DNA from: Actinomycetes bacterium
GTDB taxonomy: Bacteria > Actinomycetota > Actinomycetes > Propionibacteriales > Propionibacteriaceae
Assembly (NCBI GenBank): GCA_023392635.1
Contig: JAEVYS010000005.1
Coordinates: 1 to 6,833, forward strand
Reading direction: 5' to 3'
Length of the DNA stretch: 6,833 bases
Shown here: one piece after another, positions 1 through 5,610 of the stretch
Numbering within the stretch: position 1 is the stretch's first letter
Layout of the letters: each line of letters opens with the position of its first letter
The notes under the pieces: generated by a model
Database searches by the model: none
What the model saw: only the letters and a program-made list of their open reading frames with translations
What the model was told of the DNA's origin: nothing
Translations under genes and position numbers: made by a program

Positions 1-653
1 CCGCTCGGGCCTTCGCCCGGGCGGAACTCCTCCTCGACCGCTACGGAGTCGTCACGCGGGGCAGCGTCGCCGCCGAGGACCTGCCCGGCGGGTTCGCCGC
101 GATCTACCGGGTGCTCGCCGCGGCCGAGGAGTCGGGGCGGGTCCGTCGCGGCTACTTCGTCGAGGGTCTCGGCGCTGCCCAGTTCGGCGGCGCCGGGGCG
201 GTGGACCGGCTGCGGTCCCTGGCCCGCCCCCTCGCGACGTCCGGCTCCGACGGCGACGGCATCGCCGCCGGTGGCCCGGCGTTGGTCCTCGCTGCGGCCG
301 ATCCGGCGAACCCGTACGGAGCCGCGCTGGGCTGGCCGTCCCGCCCCGACGGCGACGGCCGCGGCCACCAGCCCGGACGCAAGGCCGGCGCCCTCGTCGT
401 GCTCGTCGACGGCCGGCTCGTGCTGTACGTCGAGCGAGGCGGCCGCACGCTGCTGTCGTGGTCCGACGACGCGGGCCTCCTGGAGCCCGCGGCAGCGGCG
501 CTGGCCGGGGCGGTCCACGCCGGCGCCCTCGGCAAGCTCACCGTGGAAAAGGTCGACGGCGAGTCGGTGCTCGGCTCGAACCAGCCCTTGGCCACGGCCC
601 TGGCCCGGGCCGGCTTCGGGCTCACCCCGCGCGGCCTGAGGCTGCGACGGTAG
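1..653 (+). CDS. lhr: Lhr ATP-dependent helicase, C-terminal fragment
   Basis: The frame is open from base 3, so this is the 3' end of a gene that starts left of the window. About 216 codons are present out of roughly 1500 in full-length actinobacterial Lhr. The early part (frame from base 3) reads LLLDRYGVVTRGSVAAED, then GGFAAIYRVLAAAEESGR and RRGYFVEGLGAAQF, which is the signature of the Lhr C-terminal domain. The end, with LVLYVERGGRTLLSW, LTVEKVDGESVL and TPRGLRLRR, also matches the family. Lhr is a 3'-5' ATP-driven DNA translocase and DNA:RNA helicase implicated in repair of damaged DNA. The motor domains lie outside the window, so helicase motifs cannot be checked here. The ATG at 111 is internal, not a start. 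The stop at 651-653 is 3 bp before the Nei2 gene, so the two are probably one transcript. Confidence 0.93.
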   Translation, partial: ARAFARAELLLDRYGVVTRGSVAAEDLPGGFAAIYRVLAAAEESGRVRRGYFVEGLGAAQFGGAGAVDRLRSLARPLATSGSDGDGIAAGGPALVLAAADPANPYGAALGWPSRPDGDGRGHQPGRKAGALVVLVDGRLVLYVERGGRTLLSWSDDAGLLEPAAAALAGAVHAGALGKLTVEKVDGESVLGSNQPLATALARAGFGLTPRGLRLRR

Positions 654-656
654 GCC

Positions 657-1529
657 ATGCCCGAGGGCGACACCGTCTTCCGTACCTGCGCCCGCCTGCA
701 CGCGGCTCTCGCGGGGCGTGAACTGCTCGCGGCAGAACTGCGCTGGCCGAGCCTCGCCACGGCCAGGCTGGACGGGATGACGGTCACCGAGGTGGCGCCA
801 CGCGGCAAGCACATCCTGGTGCGCCTCGACGCGGGCTGGACGCTGCACTCCCACCTCAAGATGGAGGGCCAGTGGCGCATCGAGCGGACCAGCCCGGACG
901 GAGTCCGGCGTGGCGGGGCCGAGGTCAGGGCGATCCTCGTCACGGACCCCTGGACCGCGCTCGGCCTGCGGCTCGGCCACCTCGACCTGGTCCGCACCGA
1001 GGACGAGCACACCCTCGTCGGCCATCTGGGGCCGGACATCCTCGACCCGGCCTTCGATCGGTCGCTGGCGGTCGGACGCCTCGCTGCCCGTGGCGGCGAG
1101 GTGGGTGCAGGGCTCCTCGACCAGCGGAACGTCGCCGGGATCGGCACCATGTGGGCGAGCGAGACCCTGTTCCTCGAGCGGGTGTTCCCCTGGTCCACCG
1201 ACCTCCCGCCCCCGCAGCTCACCCGCCTCATCGAGCGCGCCCGGCGGCTGATGACGGCTGCCGCCACGTCGGACTCGCCCGTCCAGACGTCCACCGGATC
1301 GCGCCGCGAGGGCGAGAACACCTACGTCCACGGCCGGTCGGGACGACCGTGTCGCCGCTGCGGGACGACGGTCCGGGTGGCTCCGATCGGCCCGCCGACC
1401 CGCGAGCGCACGATGTTCTACTGCCCCACCTGCCAGGGCGGGCTCGCACCGGGGGACGAGGGCAGGCGGGTCGCGCCCCTGGGCTCCAGCCCCGCTCGGG
1501 GACGCCGCGGACGGGGACGCGAGCGCTAG
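657..1529 (+). CDS. nei2: Nei2/Fpg-family DNA glycosylase (endonuclease VIII)
   Basis: This is a base-excision repair enzyme of the Fpg/Nei family. The family removes oxidised bases and cleaves the strand at the resulting abasic site through the N-terminal proline. The 290-residue product starts MPEGDTVFRT, giving the catalytic Pro2 and Glu3 after Met removal. The beta-strand lysine is Lys51 in PRGKHILV. The helix-two-turn-helix lies at about 150-178 (LLDQRNVAGIGTMWASE). A C-terminal zinc finger has Cys232, Cys235, Cys256 and Cys259, with the expected Arg251 in the finger loop. PEGDTV favours Nei over Fpg (usually PELPEV). The start is fixed by the catalytic Pro-Glu. Ribosome binding signal is weak, consistent with coupling to lhr 3 bp upstream. 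After the zinc finger is an unusual arginine-rich tail (about 268-290), longer than needed for the fold. Confidence 0.93.
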   Translation: MPEGDTVFRTCARLHAALAGRELLAAELRWPSLATARLDGMTVTEVAPRGKHILVRLDAGWTLHSHLKMEGQWRIERTSPDGVRRGGAEVRAILVTDPWTALGLRLGHLDLVRTEDEHTLVGHLGPDILDPAFDRSLAVGRLAARGGEVGAGLLDQRNVAGIGTMWASETLFLERVFPWSTDLPPPQLTRLIERARRLMTAAATSDSPVQTSTGSRREGENTYVHGRSGRPCRRCGTTVRVAPIGPPTRERTMFYCPTCQGGLAPGDEGRRVAPLGSSPARGRRGRGRER

Positions 1530-1532
1530 CGC
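1523..1532. repeat. 10-bp palindrome holding two convergent stop codons
   Basis: The sequence gcgctagcgc is a perfect palindrome centred on CTAG. The CTAG at 1526-1529 gives TAG to the glycosylase on the + strand (1527-1529) and TAG to the SulP gene on the - strand (1526-1528), so the genes overlap tail to tail by 4 bp. A further short inverted repeat, gccg-ctt-cggc, lies at 1531-1541. Neither is followed by a T-run, so a terminator role is only possible. Both transcripts probably extend into the neighbouring antisense coding region. Confidence 0.6.
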
Positions 1533-3238
1533 CGCTTCGGCACCGGCTGCCCGGCGAGTTGCCGCGCGACATGGCTCCTCGCGTGGGCGACGGCCGCTTC
1601 GAGGTCGTCGAACTCGTGCTCGCGGGTACGCAGCGCATCCAGGACGCCCGCGCGCGAAGCCATCCGCTCGTGCCGTCGCCGCAGCCCCTTCAGCAGGACC
1701 GTGACACCTCGGGCCTCCAGCAGCTGCATGATCCCGGTGAGTCGGTGGGCACCGGTCGGGTCGAGCAGCTCCACCTTCGACAGGCGCAGAACCACCACCC
1801 AGGCGTCGCTGTCGGCGATGTCGTCCATCACGCGGTCCGCCGCTCCGAAGAACAGGGAGCCCTGCAGGGCGAGGAGAGCGATGTGCTCGTCTCCGGCGGC
1901 CGGCGGCCCGGGCAGTTCCTCGCGCGCGACGTGAGTGGTGTCGGCGAGGGCGCGGAGGGCGAAGAACGCAGCCAGCACGACGCCGATCTCCACCGCGGTG
2001 ATCAGGTCGAAGAGCACTGTGCACGCGATGGTGGCAGCGAAGGTGGCCGCCGTGCTCCGGCCGACCTTCAGCAGCCCGCGGACCTCGTGGACGTCCACCA
2101 TGCGCAGGGTGGTCGCGATCAGGACGCCGGCGAGCGCCGCCAGCGGGATCCGGGACGCCAGCCCCGCGCCGGCAGCCACGACGACGGCGAGCAGGACGGA
2201 ATGCGTCACGGCGGCGAGCCGCGACCGTGCACCGGCTCGCACGTTCACCGCCGTGCGCGCGATGGCGCCCGTCGCCGGCAGGCCGCCGAAGAGACCGGAC
2301 GCGATCGACGCAAGCCCCTGGCCGACGACCTCGCGGTCGGGCAGCACCCGCCCGGTCTGCGCCATGCCGGCCGCCACACGAGCCGACAGCAGCGACTCGA
2401 TCGCCGCCAGCGCGGCCACCGCGACCGCCGCGCTGAACAGTTGCTGGATCGTGGCCGGGTCCACGGCGGGCAGGACCGGCAACGGAAGGTGGGTGGGCAG
2501 TGCGCCGATCCGCTGCACGTCCAGGGCGCCGGTCTCGGCGACCACCGTGGCCACGACCACGGCGATCAGTGCGGCCGGCAGCGAGCCCGGCAGCCGGCGC
2601 AGGAGTTCGATGAGCACCACGACGCCGACCGTGATCGCCAGGGGCAGCCAGGCGTGGGACCAGTCGGCAGCGCGCACCGCGTCGACGGCCGCGAGAACGG
2701 TCTTCTCGCCGGTCTGGACCGTGGCGTCGAGCGCCAGCGGGACCTGCTGGAGGGCGATGATCACTGCGATACCCGCGGTGAAGCCCTCGATGACGGGCCA
2801 CGGGATGTAGACGACCACGCGCCCGAGCCGCAGGGCGCCGGCCGCGACGAGCAGCACGCCGGCGATCACCGAGACCGACGTCACCGCGGCCGTCCCGTGC
2901 TGGGCCACGATCGGCGCCAGCACCACGGCCATGGCGCCGGTGGGCCCGGACACCTGCACGTGCGAGCCTCCGAAGACCGCGGCGACCAGGCCGGCCACGA
3001 TGGCGGTGACCAGGCCGGCCGCGGCCCCCATGCCGGAGCTCACGCCGAACGCGAGGGCCAGTGGCAGGGCGACCACGCCGACGGTGACCCCCGCCAGGAG
3101 GTCGCGGCGCCAGCTCGTCCGGAGCGGCCTGAGGTCGTCCCTGCTCGGCAGCAGCGTGGCCAGGTGCCGGCGGATGTGCGCGGGGACCGGCCCCCCGCCA
3201 CCCGCGGGCTCCGCCCTCCTCTCCAGCGTCGCGGTCAT
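1526..3238 (-). CDS. SulP (SLC26-like) anion transporter with STAS domain
   Basis: This is a 570-residue inner-membrane secondary transporter of the SulP family, whose members carry sulfate, bicarbonate, chloride or dicarboxylates. After a polar N-terminus of about 45 residues comes the membrane domain (about 45-430), starting DLLAGVTVGVVALPLALAFG. It contains the family motifs GPTGAMAVVLAPI (98-110), AAIESLLSARVA (278-289) and GLFGGLPATGAIARTAVN (315-332). Glu281 sits where, from memory, the proton-coupled homologue SLC26Dg has Glu and Na+-dependent BicA has Asp, which hints at proton coupling. A cytoplasmic STAS domain follows at about 451-560, with its loop reading LLDPTG (491-496). The start ATG overlaps the TGA of the regulator gene (ATGA, 3235-3238), with no clear Shine-Dalgarno sequence, so translation is probably coupled. 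The substrate cannot be read from the sequence; sulfate is only the family default. Confidence 0.92.
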   Translation of the reverse strand: MTATLERRAEPAGGGGPVPAHIRRHLATLLPSRDDLRPLRTSWRRDLLAGVTVGVVALPLALAFGVSSGMGAAAGLVTAIVAGLVAAVFGGSHVQVSGPTGAMAVVLAPIVAQHGTAAVTSVSVIAGVLLVAAGALRLGRVVVYIPWPVIEGFTAGIAVIIALQQVPLALDATVQTGEKTVLAAVDAVRAADWSHAWLPLAITVGVVVLIELLRRLPGSLPAALIAVVVATVVAETGALDVQRIGALPTHLPLPVLPAVDPATIQQLFSAAVAVAALAAIESLLSARVAAGMAQTGRVLPDREVVGQGLASIASGLFGGLPATGAIARTAVNVRAGARSRLAAVTHSVLLAVVVAAGAGLASRIPLAALAGVLIATTLRMVDVHEVRGLLKVGRSTAATFAATIACTVLFDLITAVEIGVVLAAFFALRALADTTHVAREELPGPPAAGDEHIALLALQGSLFFGAADRVMDDIADSDAWVVVLRLSKVELLDPTGAHRLTGIMQLLEARGVTVLLKGLRRRHERMASRAGVLDALRTREHEFDDLEAAVAHARSHVARQLAGQPVPKRR

Positions 3239-3603
3239 GCGAGCGGCGGCAGCGAGGCGGCAGCGGCGAGCTGGCCGCCCTTGTCGGAGAGGCTGTCGAG
3301 GAGGAAGCGGCGCGCGCTGGTGAGCAGGTCCGCGACGGCGGGATGGGCGGTGCGGTACAGCACATGGGAACCGACCCGGCGCGAGGTCACGACCCCGTAC
3401 TGCCGCAGCACGCCGAGGTGGCCCGACAAGTGGGACGGCGAGCCGCCCAACTCGGCGAGGAGGTCGGTCACGTTCACCTCGCCCTGCCCCGTGCCGGCGG
3501 ACGCTGCCACGAGCAGCTCGAGAACACGGATCCGCACCGGGTGCGCGAGTGCGCGGAACAGGTTCGCCTTGATCTCGTAGAGCGGCTCCTCGCCTGGTTT
3601 CAT
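3235..3603 (-). CDS. ArsR/SmtB-family winged-helix transcriptional regulator
   Basis: A 122-residue dimeric repressor-type protein. LFRALAHPVRIRVLELL (15-31) is the classic ArsR opening helix. The recognition helix lies around 55-70 (SPSHLSGHLGVLRQYG), followed by the beta-wing VVTSRRVGSHVLYRTA (71-86). The protein has no cysteine, so it lacks the thiolate metal site of ArsR/CadC (ELCVCD) and the redox thiols of persulfide sensors such as BigR or SqrR. I also do not see the alpha-5 zinc pattern of SmtB. The inducer is therefore unknown. It is the first gene of an operon with the SulP transporter (ATGA overlap). Its start codon touches a 24-bp palindrome that probably is its own operator. A TATTCT box at 3615-3610 is placed for a leaderless transcript beginning at this ATG; the only Shine-Dalgarno-like AGGA is 12 nt away, further than usual. 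Confidence 0.9.
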   Translation of the reverse strand: MKPGEEPLYEIKANLFRALAHPVRIRVLELLVAASAGTGQGEVNVTDLLAELGGSPSHLSGHLGVLRQYGVVTSRRVGSHVLYRTAHPAVADLLTSARRFLLDSLSDKGGQLAAAASLPPLA

Positions 3604-3626
3604 GATTTCAGAATATCCTGAAATCA
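3603..3626. promoter_or_regulatory. 24-bp palindromic operator, probably for the ArsR protein
   Basis: The half-site TGATTTCAG (3603-3611) is matched by its exact reverse complement CTGAAATCA (3618-3626). Of the six central bases AATATC, the inner ATAT also pairs, so 22 of 24 positions are symmetric. The site is strikingly AT-rich in a very GC-rich region. It spans about -23 to +1 of the presumed regulator promoter, covering its -10 box, and about -45 to -22 of the divergent channel promoter, covering the -35 region. ArsR-family dimers typically bind such 20-25 bp inverted repeats and repress their own gene. Binding by this particular regulator is inferred from position. Confidence 0.8.
3610..3615 (-). 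promoter_or_regulatory. Putative -10 box of the arsR-sulP operon
   Basis: On the - strand this reads TATTCT, matching the actinobacterial TANNNT consensus. If the A of the regulator ATG (3603) is the transcription start, the box falls exactly at -12 to -7, as in leaderless promoters. No convincing -35 hexamer is visible. The box lies inside the palindrome, so a bound repressor would block it. Confidence 0.55.
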
Positions 3627-3635
3627 GGCACTGGG

Positions 3636-3641
3636 TATCGT
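3636..3641 (+). promoter_or_regulatory. Putative -10 box of the channel-hydrolase operon
   Basis: TATCGT fits TANNNT and lies exactly at -12 to -7 if transcription starts at the A of the ATG at 3648. No Shine-Dalgarno sequence precedes that ATG, which supports a leaderless mRNA. The palindrome at 3603-3626 covers the -35 region of this promoter. Confidence 0.5.
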
Positions 3642-3647
3642 GATCCC

Positions 3648-4340
3648 ATGCCGTGGGGGACGAGGGCTTGGCGGGCGCTCCGTGCGAACCCGTCCGCGGC
3701 CCTGCTCGTCGCGCAGGTGCTGGGCATCCTGCTCTACGCCCTGGTCGACGACGTGCCCGCCAACTCCGTGGGACGGCTGCTGCTCTCGCTGTTCGGGATG
3801 CTGGTGGTCATCCTCGCCCTCGCCGTGGTCCGGGCGACCCCCACCTACACCTGGCTCGGGGTCCTGATCGGGGTCCCCGCGGTGATCCTCACGATCGTCG
3901 ACTGGGCGAAGGAAGACGCCGCCTGGCACCTTGCCTCCGACCTCGTGCACGTGGCGTTCTACGGCTACACGCTGATCGGCCTGCTGCGCTACATGTTCGC
4001 CGACGAAGAGGTCACGCGGGACGAGATCTGGGCCATCGGCGCCACCTTCACCGTGGCCGTGTGGCTGTGGGCGTACGGCTACTCGGCGATCCAGGGGGTC
4101 GTCCCCGGATCGTTCGTCGCTGCGGTCGACCCGCAGGCGCAGCGCAGCTGGCTGGAGCTGCTGTTCCTGTCGACCACCACGATGACCAGCACCGGCCTGT
4201 CGGACGTGGTGCCGGTCAAGCCCGTGGCGCGTTCGGTCGTCATGATCCAGCAGATCGCGGGCATGCTGTACCTGGCGGTGGCGGTGTCACGCATCGTCGG
4301 CCTCACGATCAACCGTCGCCGCGCGCAGGAGCGCGAATGA
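3648..4340 (+). CDS. Small ion channel, K+-channel-like pore with GLSD filter
   Basis: A 230-residue membrane protein resembling Ion_trans_2-type bacterial channels. Hydrophobic segments lie at about 17-33, 42-61, 67-86, 97-117 and 127-150. They are followed by a pore helix (about 168-179), a filter region TSTGLSD (180-186) with VVPVKPVARS after it, and a last helix (about 197-219, MIQQIAGMLYLAVAVSRIVGL). The order pore helix, filter, D-x-x-P-x-x-P-x-x-R, inner helix is that of two-helix K+ channel pores. The canonical TxGYGD filter reads TSTGLSD here, so the tyrosine and second glycine are missing. Selectivity for K+ should therefore not be assumed. There is no cytoplasmic RCK domain; the chain ends soon after the last helix with NRRRAQERE. 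The gene is divergent from the regulator and overlaps the hydrolase gene by ATGA. No Shine-Dalgarno precedes the start, which fits a leaderless transcript. Confidence 0.75.
   Translation: MPWGTRAWRALRANPSAALLVAQVLGILLYALVDDVPANSVGRLLLSLFGMLVVILALAVVRATPTYTWLGVLIGVPAVILTIVDWAKEDAAWHLASDLVHVAFYGYTLIGLLRYMFADEEVTRDEIWAIGATFTVAVWLWAYGYSAIQGVVPGSFVAAVDPQAQRSWLELLFLSTTTMTSTGLSDVVPVKPVARSVVMIQQIAGMLYLAVAVSRIVGLTINRRRAQERE
4327..4331 (+). promoter_or_regulatory. Ribosome binding site of the MBL-fold hydrolase
   Basis: AGGAG lies 5 nt before the ATG at 4337, inside the last codons of the channel gene. It decides the start: the reading frame is open far upstream, but only this ATG has a good Shine-Dalgarno sequence and gives the usual N-terminus of the fold. 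Confidence 0.75.
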
Positions 4341-4960
4341 AGTACCTGACCGACTCCCTCGCCTGGCTGCAGTCGGCTGCCGGGGCGAACTGCTACTGGC
4401 TCGACACCGACGGGCACACCGTGATCGTGGATCCGGGCATGACGCGCGGCCTCAACCCCGTGGCAAGGGAGTTGCGCGCCGCCGGCCGGTCACCGTACGA
4501 GGTCACCGACATCCTGCTCACCCACTACGACCCCGACCACGCCCAGGCCGCAGCGCAGTGGCAGCGCCGCACGGGCGCGCGCACGTGGCTGGGGGCCGCG
4601 GACGCGGCCATCCTCACCCGCGCCGTCCCGCCGCCACCCCCCCCGTTCCGCCGGATCGCCGGCCGCCTGAGCCTGCCCGAGCTCCCGGGCAACCTGCAGC
4701 TCCTGGACGGGGACGCCGAGCTCTGGCCCGGCCTGACCGCCCTGGCCACTCCGGGACACACCCCGGGTCACCACGCGTTCCGCGCGGGGCGGGTGCTGTT
4801 CGCCGGCGACGCGGCCCTGTCGAAGGAGGGACGCCTCACGCGGGTCCCGTCCTTCCTGATGAGCGACCTCGCCCGTGGCGCGGTCGACCTCGCCCGCCTC
4901 AGCGCACTGGACGTCGACTGGTACTGCTGCGGCCACTCCGCCCCCCAGCGTCGTCGCTGA
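4337..4960 (+). CDS. Metallo-beta-lactamase-fold hydrolase
   Basis: A 207-residue soluble protein with the full set of MBL-fold motifs. These are VIVDPGM (29-35), the metal motif THYDPDH (62-68), PGHTPGHH (139-146), the bridging Asp158 in FAGDA, and His200 near the C-terminus. Likely ligands are His63, Asp65, Asp67, His68, His141, Asp158 and His200. The motif is HxDxDH rather than the common HxHxDH, a variation found in several MBL subgroups. The fold covers beta-lactamases, glyoxalase II, persulfide dioxygenases, lactonases and others, and I cannot assign a substrate. There is no signal peptide, so it acts in the cytoplasm. A six-proline stretch (98-103) lies between the first metal motif and PGHTPGHH. 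The start overlaps the channel stop (ATGA, 4337-4340), indicating coupled translation and shared regulation. Confidence 0.85.
   Translation: MKYLTDSLAWLQSAAGANCYWLDTDGHTVIVDPGMTRGLNPVARELRAAGRSPYEVTDILLTHYDPDHAQAAAQWQRRTGARTWLGAADAAILTRAVPPPPPPFRRIAGRLSLPELPGNLQLLDGDAELWPGLTALATPGHTPGHHAFRAGRVLFAGDAALSKEGRLTRVPSFLMSDLARGAVDLARLSALDVDWYCCGHSAPQRRR
4637..4644 (+). repeat. C8 homopolymer inside the hydrolase gene
   Basis: Eight consecutive C bases encode part of the hexaproline stretch (residues 101-103). A one-base change here would shift the frame before His141, Asp158 and His200 and destroy the metal site. It may be only a by-product of GC-rich proline codons. Confidence 0.5.
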
Positions 4961-4970
4961 CTCCGTTTCG

Positions 4971-4989
4971 CCCCCGGAACCTCCGGGGG
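4971..4989. terminator. GC-rich hairpin between convergent genes
   Basis: CCCCCGGA (4971-4978) pairs perfectly with TCCGGGGG (4982-4989) around a 3-nt loop, starting 11 bp after the hydrolase stop and ending 32 bp before the stop of the convergent PNPOx-like gene. No U-tract follows on either side, as is common for actinobacterial terminators. By its position and symmetry it could serve both transcripts. Confidence 0.7.
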
Positions 4990-5020
4990 GAGGCGCCGTT
5001 GGGGGGAGCGGAGGAGGTGG

Positions 5021-5566
5021 TCAGTCGCGTGCCAGGCCGGTCGGGAAGCCGTCGATGCTGACCAGGTTGTGCTCCTGCTGGTAGGCGTGCAGCCCTTCCG
5101 TCCCCTTCTTCGTCGCCCAGGCGTCCATGAGGTCACGCTGGTCGACGTACTCGAACAGCGGGACGCCGTACCCGCACGAGGTCTGCACGAGGTCCACGTC
5201 CACGACGAAGATGTTCCGGGCACCCTTCATCGGCGGGAACAGGGCGGCGAGTCCGTCCCACTCGACGTCCCCGGGCTGGACGCAGCGCGCCGTCCCGTAG
5301 AGCCTCAGGATCAGCGGCTCGCGGACGAACGAGCACATCATGATCGTCATCCGCGGGTTGTCGAGCAGGTGCGCTGCGGTCTCGTTGCCGCTCCCGGTGC
5401 CGTTGAGCCACACCACCCGGTGGGGGCCCACCACCCGCAGGCTGTCGAGTCCTTTCGGTGACAGGTTGACCCGCCCGTCCCTGGCCGCGGTGGCGACGAA
5501 GAACATCTGCTGGTCCTCGATGAACCGCCGCAACCGGTCGGTGATCTCGCTGTACTGCTTGGCCAT
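5021..5566 (-). CDS. PNPOx-like FMN-binding split-barrel protein
   Basis: A 181-residue protein of the pyridoxamine 5'-phosphate oxidase-like family (split beta-barrel, normally a flavin-binding dimer). Recognisable stretches are FFVATAARDGRVNLSPKG (22-39), LNGTGSGNETAAHLLDN (54-70), LILRLYGTARCVQPGD (85-100) and VDLVQTSCGYGVPLFEY (124-140). True PNPOx catalyses vitamin B6 oxidation, but this branch is generally uncharacterised, and actinobacterial relatives can use FMN, F420 or heme. A redox or ligand-binding role is all that can be claimed. I chose the ATG at 5566 because MAKQYSEITDRL is the usual family N-terminus and a GGGTGG sequence lies just upstream. An ATG at 5578 would add only four residues. 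The frame is open further upstream to 5671, but that would overlap the peroxidase. It follows the EfeB gene by 44 bp with no visible promoter, so it is probably co-transcribed. Confidence 0.85.
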   Translation of the reverse strand: MAKQYSEITDRLRRFIEDQQMFFVATAARDGRVNLSPKGLDSLRVVGPHRVVWLNGTGSGNETAAHLLDNPRMTIMMCSFVREPLILRLYGTARCVQPGDVEWDGLAALFPPMKGARNIFVVDVDLVQTSCGYGVPLFEYVDQRDLMDAWATKKGTEGLHAYQQEHNLVSIDGFPTGLARD

Positions 5567-5610
5567 GCCACCCAGCATGCCCGACCTCGGCCACGGGGTG
5601 AACCGGGGTT

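Noticed and set aside
152..1321. A 389-codon - strand frame opposite lhr and nei2.
   Set aside because: Its product is an Arg/Ser/Pro-rich shadow without domains, and both + strand genes there are clearly real.
872..3580. A 902-codon + strand reading frame running through the glycosylase, transporter and regulator region.
   Set aside because: The translation is low-complexity, rich in Arg, Gly, His and Asp, with no recognisable family. It is mostly antisense to the SulP and ArsR genes, whose products match known families from end to end. Long spurious frames are expected at this GC content.
3624..3950. A 108-codon - strand frame starting close to the divergent promoter region.
   Set aside because: It is the antisense of the channel gene. 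Its His/Asp/Gly/Glu-rich composition is what the reverse of a hydrophobic protein gives, and it would run across the operator.
1526..4960. Idea that the divergent unit is a persulfide or H2S detoxification operon (BigR-type regulator, ETHE1-type dioxygenase, sulfite/sulfate transporter).
   Set aside because: The regulator has no cysteine to sense persulfides. The hydrolase has HxDxDH rather than the HxHxDH of persulfide dioxygenases, and no rhodanese domain or sulfide:quinone reductase is present.
3653..4960. A single long + strand frame from 3653 joining upstream sequence to the hydrolase.
   Set aside because: The first 228 codons are an out-of-frame reading of the channel gene. The AGGAG at 4327-4331 and the homology both place the start at 4337.
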